Below are positions 35,666 through 44,882 of a DNA stretch of 64,000 nt, in pieces. The notes below the pieces were generated by a model that worked only from the letters and a program-made list of their open reading frames with translations, had not been told where the DNA came from and ran no database searches. The position numbers were made by a program, and so were the translations under genes. Position 1 is the first letter of the stretch. Every line of letters begins with the position of its first letter. This DNA comes from Dyadobacter sp. SG02. GTDB taxonomy: Bacteria; Bacteroidota; Bacteroidia; Cytophagales; Spirosomataceae. The DNA lies in contig NZ_FNYL01000005.1 in NCBI RefSeq assembly GCF_900109045.1, positions 305,263 through 369,262 of the forward strand, read 5' to 3'.

Positions 35666-36556
35666 ATGAAATACATCATCACAGGGTCACTCGGCAATAT
35701 CAGCCTGCCCGTTACACAAAACCTCATAGAAGCTGGCCATCAAGTAGTTGTGATCAGCAGCAATGCAAGCAAAAAGGCGCAGATTAATAGTCTCGGCGCA
35801 GAGGCGGCCATCGGTTCCGTGCAAGACGAAGCATTCCTTGAATCAGCGTTTCAAGGCGGCGACGTAGCTTATCTCATGATCCCCGGCGACTTTTCGCTCA
35901 CCGATTATGCCGCATTTCAGCTCGAAGTGGCCGATAAATACCTGCGAGCCATTCAGTCGGCCGGGATCACGCGCATTGTACTCCTGAGCAGCATAGGCGC
36001 ACACCTGCGTAAGGGCGCGGGACCGATCGATGCATTGGGTTATATGGAGGAAAAACTGGCGGAAATTCCGGGTTTGCAAGTCAAAATCCTTCGTCCGTCC
36101 TACTTCTTCAATAACCTGTATGCACAAATCGGCCTGATCAAAAACGCGGGCATTGCGGGCAGTAACTTCGGCGGTACGGAAGAGAAACTGGTCCTTACCG
36201 ACACCGACGATATTGCAAAAGTCGCGACGGAGGAGTTTCTGGCGCCATTCACCGAGGCACAAACCATTACCTACATTTCCAGCGACGAACGCCATCCGTC
36301 CGAAATCGCGGCGGTGCTCGGCGCGGCAGTCGGCAAAGAGGGAACGCCCTGGGTCACATTCTCCGACGAGGACGCCTACAACGGCATGCTCCAAGCCGGC
36401 CTGAACGAAAGCTTCGCCGGCCTCTACCGCGACATGGGACAAGCGTTGCAGAACGGCACGATGCAGGAAGATTACTGGAAAAATGGCGGGGGTGTGAAGG
36501 GGGATTTTAAGCTGGAAGACTTCGCGAAAAGGTTTGCGGGGGCGTATGCGCAGTAG
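35666..36556 (+). CDS. NmrA-like NAD(P)-binding oxidoreductase
   Basis: A 296-aa protein. The frame is open 94 codons upstream, but the ATG at 35666 (MKYIITGSLGNISLPVTQNL) starts the Rossmann fold directly. Features: GSLGN nucleotide loop, LLSSIGAH, a Y in ALGYMEEKLAEIPGLQVKIL and PSYFFNN, as in NmrA/quinone-reductase QorB-type atypical SDRs. Divergent from the HxlR gene, so likely induced by an electrophile or oxidant such as a quinone (inference). Confidence 0.92.
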   Translation: MKYIITGSLGNISLPVTQNLIEAGHQVVVISSNASKKAQINSLGAEAAIGSVQDEAFLESAFQGGDVAYLMIPGDFSLTDYAAFQLEVADKYLRAIQSAGITRIVLLSSIGAHLRKGAGPIDALGYMEEKLAEIPGLQVKILRPSYFFNNLYAQIGLIKNAGIAGSNFGGTEEKLVLTDTDDIAKVATEEFLAPFTEAQTITYISSDERHPSEIAAVLGAAVGKEGTPWVTFSDEDAYNGMLQAGLNESFAGLYRDMGQALQNGTMQEDYWKNGGGVKGDFKLEDFAKRFAGAYAQ

Positions 36557-36562
36557 TACAAA

Positions 36563-36595
36563 TAACCAGGATCGACAAATCGCCGGTCCTGGTTA
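36563..36595. terminator. Terminator hairpin between convergent genes
   Basis: A perfect 9-bp stem (TAACCAGGA / TCCTGGTTA) with a 15-nt loop, located between the NmrA-like gene (plus) and the methyltransferase (minus). The T-tracts on both sides are short. Confidence 0.65.
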
Positions 36596-36602
36596 CTTTC
36601 CA

Positions 36603-37367
36603 TCAAAACGTCGCCTCCATCAGAATTCTTTTAAAAGCATAAAACACGGGTTTTTTCGGGAAATGTTCCCCTAGTAAATCCTTGTAATCGTCCAGAAAAG
36701 CCTTTTTCAAAGGCTCCGGTAACCGTTCCAGGTAAGGCAGCAGCGCGGTGCCTGACACCCAGGTCACCAATGCGTCGATATCGTTTAAGATCAACGGATA
36801 CACTTTTTCGAAAACCTGCATCGATTTACAGCCGCATTCGAAGAGGATTTCCGCATAACGGTCGATGCTGAGTACGTTCGATGCCCGGTTCCACCCCTGA
36901 TATGCATCGGCATATGGCGATTTTTCTGCCAGTTCGGCGAGCAGCCGATTGGTTATATTATGCGGTTGATCGGGCATTTGCACGAGCAACTGGCCGCCGG
37001 GCCTGACACGCGAAACGATCGTGAGGAACAGATTTTCATGATCAGGGACCCATTGTAATGCTGCATTAGAAAAGACGACATCCCATTGCTGGTCTTTTTT
37101 CAATTTTTCCTCGATGGGAATGCATTCAAATCGCAGAGTACTTCCACCTGCCTGAACCGATTTCCCAAGCATTTCCGCAGACGAATCCACTCCGAGAACA
37201 TTTGAATTCGGCAATTTTTCGGCGATTTTGGCGGTGAGTTCGCCTGTACCGCACCCCAGATCGATCACTTCGAGCCCGGACCGCGCTTTCAAAAGCGTAA
37301 GCAGATCGTAAAACGGCGCCGAGCGTTCCGTTTTAAATTGATTGTATACGTCCGGATTCCAGGCCAT
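36603..37367 (-). CDS. Class I SAM-dependent methyltransferase (trans-aconitate 2-methyltransferase-like)
   Basis: A 254-aa methyltransferase. Motif I is VIDLGCGTGELTAKIAEKLP (~34-53), followed by VLGVDSSAEML, DVVFSNAALQWVPDHENLF and LLVQMPDQPHN. The start MAWNPDVYNQFKTERSAPFY matches the Tam-like opening. The real substrate may be trans-aconitate or another small acid. Confidence 0.9.
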   Translation of the reverse strand: MAWNPDVYNQFKTERSAPFYDLLTLLKARSGLEVIDLGCGTGELTAKIAEKLPNSNVLGVDSSAEMLGKSVQAGGSTLRFECIPIEEKLKKDQQWDVVFSNAALQWVPDHENLFLTIVSRVRPGGQLLVQMPDQPHNITNRLLAELAEKSPYADAYQGWNRASNVLSIDRYAEILFECGCKSMQVFEKVYPLILNDIDALVTWVSGTALLPYLERLPEPLKKAFLDDYKDLLGEHFPKKPVFYAFKRILMEATF

Positions 37368-37395
37368 TCGCTATGATTTTGCAGTTACTCAGAAA

Positions 37396-37448
37396 CAATT
37401 TTACCTTGTAATTATAACACTGGATGTTAGATTTACAAGGTAAAATTG
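37396..37448. repeat. Perfect 16-bp inverted repeat
   Basis: Arms caattttaccttgtaa (37396-37411) and its exact complement (37433-37448) around a 21-nt centre, between two minus-strand genes. It could end transcription of the upstream reductase gene, but the stem is AT-rich and has no clear T-tract, so a small palindromic element is also possible. Confidence 0.75.
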
Positions 37449-37463
37449 AATCAAAAAGACCGT

Positions 37464-38117
37464 TTACACTATTTCGTCGCGGCGCTTCATTTCCAGCTCC
37501 GTCGGCTCTTCCAATGCAAAAGATCCTGTTTTAATCTCTCCGTCGGGCACGTAGGTCGTGATGATGACGCCCGTGCCGGAAATGGCGTGTTTGGTTAATT
37601 TGAGATTGGACGGCAATGTTCCGTCCGCGAATAGCTTTTTGCCGTGACCGATCACCAGCGGGAAGATCCAGATGTTCATTTCGTCGATCAGGTTGTGGCG
37701 CAGGAGCGTCTGGATGAAATCGGCGCTGCCGTGTACCTGTAAATCGATGCCGTCGGCGGCTTTGAGGGCTTTGACCTGCGCTACGGTGTCGCCATTAAGC
37801 AGCACGGTATTTTGCCAGGTCGCTTCTTTCAGCGTTTGCGTTGCTACGTATTTGTTGCATGCATTGAATTGCTCAGCCGTCGGGTCGTTTTCGATGAATG
37901 GCCAGTGTGCTGCGAAAATATCGTACGTTTTGCGGCCCAGCAACAGGTCGTACGGCTTGCTCATCCCCTCGCCCATTACCTGGCCCATCACATCGTCCCA
38001 GTAGTGAAACGACCATCCGCCGAACTCGAAACCGCCTGCGCGGTCTTCCTCGGGCCCGCCCGGCGCCTGGATTACGCCGTCTAATGTTACGAAGGTGTTG
38101 GTGATGATCTTTCTCAT
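37464..38117 (-). CDS. Dihydrofolate reductase family protein (RibD C-terminal-like)
   Basis: A 217-aa protein. The ATG at 38117 (MRKIITNTFVTLDGVIQAPG) is the family start; an earlier in-frame ATG adds 38 unmatched residues. Motifs: DLLLGRKTYDIFAAHWPF, LQVHGSADFIQTLLRHNLID, and IWIFPLVIGHGKKLFADG. This branch (YyaP/YwjB-type) binds NADPH and reduces an unknown substrate. It is not the housekeeping FolA. Confidence 0.92.
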   Translation of the reverse strand: MRKIITNTFVTLDGVIQAPGGPEEDRAGGFEFGGWSFHYWDDVMGQVMGEGMSKPYDLLLGRKTYDIFAAHWPFIENDPTAEQFNACNKYVATQTLKEATWQNTVLLNGDTVAQVKALKAADGIDLQVHGSADFIQTLLRHNLIDEMNIWIFPLVIGHGKKLFADGTLPSNLKLTKHAISGTGVIITTYVPDGEIKTGSFALEEPTELEMKRRDEIV

Positions 38118-38310
38118 GAGTTCCGAAAAGTTGATGGTTGAATAGTCTTTGATTTTGTAATACAAAGTTAGAGGGACGCCCGCATTCGAAACGGGTGTCG
38201 AAACGTCTTTCAAAAGGGTCATTTGCGACAAGTTTCGGCTTATTATCAGTAACTAACCGGTTTTTACGGTTTTACTAAACAATGTGATCACCAGTTACAC
38301 CGCCCGCAAT

Positions 38311-39801
38311 ATGACCGCCGCAAAAAACGCCCGCCTGTCTTTAAGACAATACCTGACTCCCCTGACATTTCTGACATTTCTAACTTCCCTGACGTTACCG
38401 ACCACGCCCGCCACCGCCCAGAACACCGACGGCCAGTTTGCCGAAGCGGAAATCGTTATGAAAAAGGCCAACGGCTTCCGGGGAATCTGGTACATGAACC
38501 AGCCTTCGAACGATGAATATGTGTACAAATACAGCGGCGGACTGGCAGTTTACCCGGCCAATCACCGCCCATTTGCCATTTACGCGAGACAGGTAGACAA
38601 GACCTTCTTCTGCTTTGGCGGTACGGACGACGCCAATTCGACTTTAATGCATAATGTCTCCTACTACGATCACAGAACCGGCAAAGTAGCCAACCCGCTG
38701 ACGATTTTGGATAAGAAAACGACCGATGCTCACGACAATCCGGTGATTTCGATTGACGATAAGGGCTATATATGGATTTTCTCCACATCGCATGGCATTA
38801 CCCGGCCTTCGTACATTCACAAGAGCAAAAAGCCTTATGATATCAGCGATTTTGAAATGATAAAGGCAACAGAAATCGTCGACGGTAAGCCGCAACCATT
38901 TACCAACTTCTCCTATTTCCAGGTCTATCCGGTTAAAGGGAAAGGTTTCATCGCGCTTTTTACCAAATACAACAAAGCCGGGCAGCGCGTGATCGGGTAC
39001 AACACGACAGCGGATGGTGTGCATTGGAACGAATGGAAAGTGCTGGCGCATATCGAAGAAGGGCACTACCAGATCAGTACGGAGCGAAACGGGAAGGTCG
39101 GCGTGGCATTTGACTACCATCCCAAAGGAAAGGGACTTAACTATCGAACCAACCTGCATTACCTCGAAACATCGGATTTTGGGAAAACCTGGCAGAATAT
39201 CGCAGGCGAAATGGCGCAACTGCCATTAACCAGTCCTCAAAACCTCGCTACCGTGCACGACTATGCGAGCGAAAAAAGGAACTGCTACTTACTCGACATT
39301 ACTTTCGACCAGCAAAACAAACCCGCCATCCTCGTCATCGCCAGCAAAGGCTACGAAGCCGGTCCGGCCAACGGCCCGCGCGAATGGACACTGTACCGGC
39401 CCGACAAGCAGGGCTGGCAACATCACATTGTAACAACTTCCGATAACAATTACGATATGGGCTCCATTTACCATGTTTCCAGAAACAGCTGGCGGGTGAT
39501 CGGGCCAAGCGTGGACGGTCCACAAGCCTACAATCCGGGCGGAGAAGTAGCGATGTGGCGGAGCGACGACGGTGGGGAGCAATGGGCCCTGGAAAGGCAG
39601 CTTACCCGGAACAGCCCGACGAACCACTCGTACGTACGCAAGCCTGTGCACGCGCAAGACGGATTCTACGCGGTCTGGGCGGATGGCCACGGCCGGAAAC
39701 CGTCCGATTCATTCATTTATTTTTCCAATGCCAATGGCGACGTATACAGATTGCCGAGACATGGGAATGCACCTATGCTGATACCTCAACCCATGAAATG
39801 A
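38311..39801 (+). CDS. Secreted BNR repeat (BNR_4) protein
   Basis: A 496-aa protein. The ATG at 38311 is preferred to a GTG nine codons upstream. The signal region is Leu/Thr-rich (LTFLTFLTSLTLPTTPATA). The body is a BNR_4 beta-propeller: NGFRGIWYMNQPSNDEYVYK, DKTFFCFGGTDDANS, DDKGYIWIFSTSHGI, and an Asp-box-like DDGGEQWALER. Proteins of this fold include sialidase-like enzymes and some polysaccharide lyases. No specific catalytic set could be assigned. Probably periplasmic, acting on glycans. Confidence 0.82.
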   Translation: MTAAKNARLSLRQYLTPLTFLTFLTSLTLPTTPATAQNTDGQFAEAEIVMKKANGFRGIWYMNQPSNDEYVYKYSGGLAVYPANHRPFAIYARQVDKTFFCFGGTDDANSTLMHNVSYYDHRTGKVANPLTILDKKTTDAHDNPVISIDDKGYIWIFSTSHGITRPSYIHKSKKPYDISDFEMIKATEIVDGKPQPFTNFSYFQVYPVKGKGFIALFTKYNKAGQRVIGYNTTADGVHWNEWKVLAHIEEGHYQISTERNGKVGVAFDYHPKGKGLNYRTNLHYLETSDFGKTWQNIAGEMAQLPLTSPQNLATVHDYASEKRNCYLLDITFDQQNKPAILVIASKGYEAGPANGPREWTLYRPDKQGWQHHIVTTSDNNYDMGSIYHVSRNSWRVIGPSVDGPQAYNPGGEVAMWRSDDGGEQWALERQLTRNSPTNHSYVRKPVHAQDGFYAVWADGHGRKPSDSFIYFSNANGDVYRLPRHGNAPMLIPQPMK

Positions 39802-39806
39802 GCGGG

Positions 39807-39838
39807 CAAAAAAAATTGCCGGTCTTTCAACCGGCAAT
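39807..39838 (-). terminator. Rho-independent terminator
   Basis: A perfect 9-bp stem (ATTGCCGGT / ACCGGCAAT) with a 6-nt loop and, on the minus strand, TTTTTTTTGCCC after it. It ends the glycine-zipper lipoprotein gene and may also catch plus-strand read-through from the BNR gene. Confidence 0.88.
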
Positions 39839-39863
39839 CCTAATTTATATAGCGATTATGTGA

Positions 39864-40322
39864 TTATTGTTGCTTACGTTTCTTAACACTGTGGTCGACG
39901 ATCGCCCCGGTACCAGCACCTACACCGGCACCGATTACCGTACCAATCAATGCACCTTCAACCCTTTTTTTGTTGATGATGGCGCCAGTGATCGCACCCG
40001 TACCCGCCCCTACGACCGCTCCTTTTGCAGTATGGCTCCATTTCTTTTTAGCAGGGGCCGCTGCGGCCACCGCAGGTGCGCTGGAAACGGCCTGAGTGTG
40101 GTTTGTTGCCTCATTTTTCTCGATTTCTTCCCACTTTTCCGCCTCTTTACGCTGGGCTTGCAGGGCATTCATCGAATCTATAATGGCCTGTTTTTCCATT
40201 GCTACACGCATGGAATCGATGGTTTTTTGTTGTGATTTCAAGAGTGCTTCCTGCTTGTCTGACTGCGTGTTACAAGCTACCATAACAGAGGCGGCGAATA
40301 ACATCGAAATAACAGCTTTCAT
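39864..40322 (-). CDS. Glycine-zipper lipoprotein
   Basis: A 152-aa lipoprotein (MKAVISMLFAASVMVACNTQ, lipobox VMVAC). Residues ~20-70 form a charged coiled-coil (KQEALLKSQQKTIDSMRVAM, LQAQRKEAEKWEEIEK), followed by an Ala/Pro linker and a C-terminal glycine-zipper pair (GAVVGAGTGAITGAIINKKR, GALIGTVIGAGVGAGTGAIV). Such zippers insert into or pack along membranes. Probably an envelope-stability lipoprotein of the YMGG/OmpA-linker type. Confidence 0.85.
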   Translation of the reverse strand: MKAVISMLFAASVMVACNTQSDKQEALLKSQQKTIDSMRVAMEKQAIIDSMNALQAQRKEAEKWEEIEKNEATNHTQAVSSAPAVAAAAPAKKKWSHTAKGAVVGAGTGAITGAIINKKRVEGALIGTVIGAGVGAGTGAIVDHSVKKRKQQ

Positions 40323-40499
40323 CTTTGGTGTTTTGGATGGTTATACCTTATGTGAAGCCAAAATTGTGCCAGACATGCCATTCCGAGCAGGTAATTCAGG
40401 CATTCCCGCATTAGCCTACCGATAAATAACAAACGGTTGAGTAGATCAGGGATACTCACTAACTTGTAGAACTACCTTGATTCTTAGACAACCACCTCC

Positions 40500-41867
40500 A
40501 TGGAAGGGATTATCAACGACAACCTCGATCAGCAATCGCAGCGACCCGGTCCGAATGGTCCGCGGCCTTTTTTTACAAAAGGAACCAAAGTGAATATCAC
40601 TCGCGCCGAGCACGACGGTCGCGCATTGTGGCACATTACCAGCGACGGCACGAAAGTGATCGGCAATAAAGTGGAGCTGGATGCCTATTCGGGCCTCTCG
40701 GCTGCTGATAAATCGCATTTCTTCATCTGTTACCGGCAACACAAAGCAGGAATCCCGGTCATAGATATGGCCGATGCGCCCAACAAGCTTTTCTTCGCAA
40801 ATCTGCCCCCCTCGCCCAACCTCCAATTCCGGGTTACCGAGCTATTTCCCGAAGTATGGGCTACCGGGGTAACGCAGGCAGTGAGCAAGTTACCGGAGTC
40901 GCGGAAACATGTTTTTGTTTACATACACGGGTTCGACTGGGAGCCGGGCCTCAAACTGGAACTTGTGCCCCAGTTTGTACAAAGCTATCTGACCCACCCC
41001 GAAAACAGCGTGGCGAATGTGCTTTACTTCGGCTGGCCGTCGTATGGCTGGCGCAAAAAGGCCGACGACCGCTCGATCAGCTACGGCGAGGAGTTCACTC
41101 GGAATGGTTTGTTTGAATACTTTGAAGTGCTCTCACGAAAGCTGAAAGAAGCAGGCAAAACGCTGAACCTGGTCGTGCATTCATTCGGCCACCAGTTGCT
41201 GAACGGCATGATCAACCCCGGCGACGGCCATTCCATTCCGACAGGTATTTTCGAGAACATTTTCCTCATGGCGCCCGACGTAACGCACCTGGCCGTGCAG
41301 CAGGGCGGCGTACAGCTGCGGAATATGCGCAGGAAATTCAAAGGCCCGCATTTTCATTACAATTATACGCCGCTGAAACAGCTTGGCAAACATGTACACA
41401 TTTACTACGACCCCAGCGACTACCTGCTGTATGTGAGTTCCAAACAGTTTAACCTCAATGAAAACACCGCCAATTTCGATCCCCGCCCCGACGCCGAAGG
41501 CCTTACGACCGACTTCCGCAACCTGGGCTCTTACGGCGACGAAATCTTCAAAAAAGACCCAAGCCTGAAACTCGAAGAAGGTTTCAATTTTTATAACGTG
41601 CTGGATATCATCAAACAGGACCCCGGCCCGCAGGCAGATCCACTTTATTACGGCTTCATCGACAACGACGATGCCGCCATGGCCCGAGCCCGCGAAGGGG
41701 ATTACAATGGCATCAAACTACTAAAAACATTCTGGGACAGGCAATTTTTGATGAACCATCACGCCTACCTGTTCAGTTGCAGGCCCGTGGTGGCGCATGT
41801 GTTGCAGCGCCTTACGGGCGTGCCTGTGCAGCCGCGTGTGCCTGAGGAGGAAGCGCCTATTGTGTAA
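40500..41867 (+). CDS. DUF900-like alpha/beta hydrolase
   Basis: A 455-aa protein without signal peptide. The alpha/beta-hydrolase core lies at ~135-270: HVFVYIHGFDWEPG (oxyanion loop), VLYFGWPSYGWRKKADDRSI and the nucleophile elbow LVVHSFGHQLLNG (S228). The elbow is HSFGH rather than GxSxG, as in DUF900-type members. The N-terminal ~130 residues and the C-terminal ~150 residues (VLDIIKQDPGPQADPLYYGF, FLMNHHAYLFS) are unassigned. The substrate is unknown. A strong terminator follows. Confidence 0.82.
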   Translation: MEGIINDNLDQQSQRPGPNGPRPFFTKGTKVNITRAEHDGRALWHITSDGTKVIGNKVELDAYSGLSAADKSHFFICYRQHKAGIPVIDMADAPNKLFFANLPPSPNLQFRVTELFPEVWATGVTQAVSKLPESRKHVFVYIHGFDWEPGLKLELVPQFVQSYLTHPENSVANVLYFGWPSYGWRKKADDRSISYGEEFTRNGLFEYFEVLSRKLKEAGKTLNLVVHSFGHQLLNGMINPGDGHSIPTGIFENIFLMAPDVTHLAVQQGGVQLRNMRRKFKGPHFHYNYTPLKQLGKHVHIYYDPSDYLLYVSSKQFNLNENTANFDPRPDAEGLTTDFRNLGSYGDEIFKKDPSLKLEEGFNFYNVLDIIKQDPGPQADPLYYGFIDNDDAAMARAREGDYNGIKLLKTFWDRQFLMNHHAYLFSCRPVVAHVLQRLTGVPVQPRVPEEEAPIV

Positions 41868-41874
41868 GACCATC

Positions 41875-41916
41875 TGCATTCAGGGCGCTTGCGTGACAGC
41901 GCCCTGAATGCATTTT
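41875..41916 (+). terminator. Rho-independent terminator
   Basis: A perfect 14-bp stem (TGCATTCAGGGCGC / GCGCCCTGAATGCA) with a 10-nt loop, followed by TTTTGCC. It ends the hydrolase gene. Confidence 0.88.
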
Positions 41917-41996
41917 GCCAGGGGAATGCGGTGGGATTTCCAACCAAATTTCGTACGTTCTGGTCTTCAAACTACCTCACATTCCCACTTAATGCT

Positions 41997-42410
41997 ATGA
42001 AGACTTTTATACCGATTCTCGCAATTTTTGCGGTACTGGCTTGCAAAAAGGACCAGCCTACCCCGATGGCTTTCGATGATTTCTCGTTTGTAGCACCGTC
42101 CAGCTGGAAGAAATTCGAAGCACAAGGCTACGACTCCAAAGTAGGCGGCATTACCAACGGAAGAGACACGCTCCGGTACGACATGGGCATGTACTCCTAC
42201 TCATTCACGAACGAAACCGCCGCTACCCATCACCGCACGGAATTGATGCAGAACGGCTACAAAACACTCACGGTGTGGCCCAAAAAGACCGGGCAAGGCC
42301 TGATGGGCATTTACATCAAAGTCGATGATTTCCGGAAACTCAGCATTTATGGCCGGAGCAAGGACGAGGATGTGGTTTTGGAGATTCTCGCTTCGGTGAA
42401 GATACTTTGA
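41997..42410 (+). CDS. Small lipoprotein of unknown function
   Basis: A 137-aa lipoprotein. The ATG at 41997 (MKTFIPILAIFAVLACKKDQ, lipobox VLACK) is chosen because the 36 codons upstream overlap the terminator of the previous gene. The mature part (FSFVAPSSWKKFEAQGYDSK, DDFRKLSIYGRSKDEDVVLE) looks like one alpha/beta domain. No family recognised. Confidence 0.7.
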   Translation: MKTFIPILAIFAVLACKKDQPTPMAFDDFSFVAPSSWKKFEAQGYDSKVGGITNGRDTLRYDMGMYSYSFTNETAATHHRTELMQNGYKTLTVWPKKTGQGLMGIYIKVDDFRKLSIYGRSKDEDVVLEILASVKIL

Positions 42411-42433
42411 AAGGTTTTCAAGCCATTATGACT

Positions 42434-43075
42434 TTATCGCTGATTGGTGGACACCCAAACCTCCGGCCCTGGATCCTTGCCTGATGTCACCTCGATCAGT
42501 GACAGCAAATATCCATTTTCAGGCTCGCCGCTTTGCTTCACCATTTGACGAAACGCCGCCTCGCCCGCCGGGAAAAGTGCCGTGAGGTCCAGCTTCCATG
42601 CGCCGCTTTCTTTATGAAACTCAAATGCGAGCGGCGTTTTCTGCCCACGCACCAAAAGTTCTCCCGAAGCAAAATTCCCATTCACTTTCACGGCTCCCAC
42701 CTCATTGTTCATCACAGAACTCTTCCCTACCATACCCATTTTAATGGCCGTTACCAGCAACTGCTTGCCGTTTGTGGTCATGATCTCCTCTTTCGAAATG
42801 CGGTGGCGAATGATCAGGATCATCAGTTTGTCCATCAAAGTAGACTTATCGACCTGCAACGAATCCGCTGTTTTCACCTTTTCCAGAATACTGCCATAGT
42901 AGGCTATCGTCTTTGTATCAACCTGTTCGACAGCCTCCTCGCCTTTATCATTCAGGATGGCAGATTTGTAATCGTCAAATGTCTTCTTGACTTGCTTTTC
43001 CTCGGTTTGCTGCGCGACGGTCAGCATTGGTATCAGGAGCAGGAGTAAAAAGGTAATTCGAAAAAAATGCTTCAT
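42434..43075 (-). CDS. Secreted protein of unknown function
   Basis: A 213-aa protein with signal peptide (MKHFFRITFLLLLLIPMLTVA). The start of the mature part (VKKTFDDYKSAILNDKGEEA) is like the first helix of an NTF2/SnoaL-like domain, and GKQLLVTAIKMGMVGKSSV and GNFASGELLVRGQKTPLAFE suggest an alpha+beta fold, but I cannot name the family. Convergent with the small lipoprotein gene, 23 bp apart. Confidence 0.7.
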   Translation of the reverse strand: MKHFFRITFLLLLLIPMLTVAQQTEEKQVKKTFDDYKSAILNDKGEEAVEQVDTKTIAYYGSILEKVKTADSLQVDKSTLMDKLMILIIRHRISKEEIMTTNGKQLLVTAIKMGMVGKSSVMNNEVGAVKVNGNFASGELLVRGQKTPLAFEFHKESGAWKLDLTALFPAGEAAFRQMVKQSGEPENGYLLSLIEVTSGKDPGPEVWVSTNQR

Positions 43076-43151
43076 TGGTATTATTCAGAGTTAAAAATAG
43101 GGCGCGAAGATAGACGGATTGCGATAAAAAGTGACTTTTTGGAAAAACCAG

Positions 43152-43604
43152 TTAAGCTCCTTCAAGCACCTGTTTTAAATGCAAATTCCTCTTCTGTAAG
43201 AATTTTCTCATATAACTCTCCAAATACAACTTATCAAAAAGCGCACCTAAAATACCAAACGGTGTCTCGTATTGAAATAGATCTGTCATTATCGTCAAGC
43301 CATTTTCCTCGGCAAAATGATGTTCATGACGCATGCTTTTGAAAGCGCCTTTCAGCATTTTGTCTTCAAAAAATGTCGGTTCGATCATTCGACTAATTTC
43401 CACGGTGAGCCGCTGCCTTATACCGAGATGTCGGGCCTCCCAGGTGACGATATCGCCCGCTTCGAATAACCCGGTCATTCTCCCGGCAATCACTTTCTCA
43501 TTTGTACCTATTGCTGATGACAAATGCGCATCTACGCTCCGTGCGGCGTCAAAACATGCATTTATAGGAGCGCGGATCGACGTAGTTAAATAGATAGTCG
43601 CCAT
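43152..43604 (-). CDS. SRPBCC superfamily protein
   Basis: A 150-aa helix-grip protein. It opens IYLTTSIRAPINACFDAARS (the first strand and helix of START/Bet v1-like folds) and ends with the long helix FDKLYLESYMRKFLQKRNLH, with VTWEARHLGIRQRLTVEISR in the middle. Such domains bind a hydrophobic ligand; this branch resembles SRPBCC proteins of unknown role. It lies 2 bp after the gene at 43607-44407, so the two are co-transcribed. Confidence 0.85.
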   Translation of the reverse strand: MATIYLTTSIRAPINACFDAARSVDAHLSSAIGTNEKVIAGRMTGLFEAGDIVTWEARHLGIRQRLTVEISRMIEPTFFEDKMLKGAFKSMRHEHHFAEENGLTIMTDLFQYETPFGILGALFDKLYLESYMRKFLQKRNLHLKQVLEGA

Positions 43605-43606
43605 TC

Positions 43607-44407
43607 TTATTTCAAATGCTTTAATTCCTTCCCGTCCCAGACACCTTTGTAGGTCTCATTAAGTCCTTTAATTTCAATACGAAAACTCCGATCGGCGTCT
43701 TTGTACTCCGATGTGATCACATTGTCGCTCTCATCCAGAAACTCGTTGCCATAATGAAATGGTAATTCCTCGCTCACGAAACGGGTTTTGATCCCGCCAT
43801 TTTGCAGGTCGAAAACGGCGATGTGGAAATGTTCGGGATAGCCTTTGTCGGCATACACATCGTAGCCCATGTCTTGCGCGGCCACCATTAAAAGCTGCTT
43901 GTGATATACCAGCGGATAGCGAAAATAGACAAAATTGTGCGGCCGGAAATCGGTATAGTAGCGCTTTCCGTCAATCAGTAAAGCATAACACATATCAAAA
44001 GAATAGTCTTCGCCATTAGCACTTTTCTGGACATAAACCTGATTGTAAAAAATGGTATCAACCACAGCCATAGACGGGCCGGTCAGCTTGCCCGCTACAT
44101 TGGTTAAGTCTTTCAAATTCTTTGATTTAAAAAGTAAAATACCGCCCGACTGCGGATATAGGAGCGATAAATTCGGATCAGGCTTTTGCATGAAAGTCTG
44201 CGGCGGAATTTCCGTTTTCACTTCCGCCAGCGCCTTCGCATTCGTACTTGCGGGCGTGTAAAAGCCATTTTGGATATTAAAATTAAATGGCGCTACAACA
44301 AACTCCTGGGCCAGGGCTCCGTTTCCGCTGTTACAAACTATCAGTATGGAAGTGATACAAAATACTAGCCGGCAGATCCCGGGCGCCACTTTAACATATT
44401 GCGTCAT
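43607..44407 (-). CDS. Exported protein of unknown function
   Basis: A 266-aa protein with a signal peptide (VFCITSILIVCNSGNGALAQ). The mature part is strand-rich (VDTIFYNQVYVQKSANGEDY, YVYFRYPLVY-like segments, RFVSEELPFHYGNEFLDESD). No family recognised. Its stop is 2 bp before the start of the SRPBCC gene. Confidence 0.65.
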   Translation of the reverse strand: MTQYVKVAPGICRLVFCITSILIVCNSGNGALAQEFVVAPFNFNIQNGFYTPASTNAKALAEVKTEIPPQTFMQKPDPNLSLLYPQSGGILLFKSKNLKDLTNVAGKLTGPSMAVVDTIFYNQVYVQKSANGEDYSFDMCYALLIDGKRYYTDFRPHNFVYFRYPLVYHKQLLMVAAQDMGYDVYADKGYPEHFHIAVFDLQNGGIKTRFVSEELPFHYGNEFLDESDNVITSEYKDADRSFRIEIKGLNETYKGVWDGKELKHLK

Positions 44408-44552
44408 TGTAGTAAACGATTATGCTGCAAGCTAATCAGATCTTTTCAACCGGGACAAAAAATAATAGCCGATTTGTAACCGTCGAATGTCTTGTTAACT
44501 TTGAGCCAATCGGTTTGCTACACTTTTTGAAACCTAGACCTTTTTTCTCCGC

Positions 44553-44882
44553 ATGAAATATCTGTACGCTTTGCTTTTTACAGCGCTTTTTTGGAGCTGC
44601 AATAATCCTCCTGAAATAGAAGCCGAGCCGGTTCTGACATTAGTCACCTATCCGAATCCAAGTCGAGAATTAATCAGGATTTATGTAAAAAATGACATTC
44701 AGGCTCAATTTACGCTGCAAATTTTCGACCCTGAGGGAGAAGTCGTTTACGAAGGCAGTGTACCCGAAGGAGACCCAACCAACGACTTTGTAATCTCGGT
44801 CACAGATTTTGGAACGGGTGCATTTCACGCAGTACTTCGCATGAACGGGTCGGTTTACACTAAAAAATTCATGGTATTATGA
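44553..44882 (+). CDS. Short lipoprotein made almost only of a T9SS-type tail domain
   Basis: A 109-aa protein with a lipoprotein signal (MKYLYALLFTALFWSCNNPP, lipobox FWSCN). The remaining ~85 residues match the shape of a T9SS type A sorting domain: VTYPNPSRELIRIYVKN, TLQIFDPEGEVVYEG, TDFGTGAFHAVL and KKFMVL. There is no cargo domain between signal and tail. It overlaps the next gene by 4 bp (ATGA), so the two are coupled. Either a small lipoprotein of this fold or a T9SS-linked accessory. Confidence 0.78.
   Translation: MKYLYALLFTALFWSCNNPPEIEAEPVLTLVTYPNPSRELIRIYVKNDIQAQFTLQIFDPEGEVVYEGSVPEGDPTNDFVISVTDFGTGAFHAVLRMNGSVYTKKFMVL

Noticed and set aside
38284..38310. GTG start for the BNR protein
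   Set aside because: The ATG at 38311 gives a proper start before the signal region. The nine codons added by the GTG have no support.
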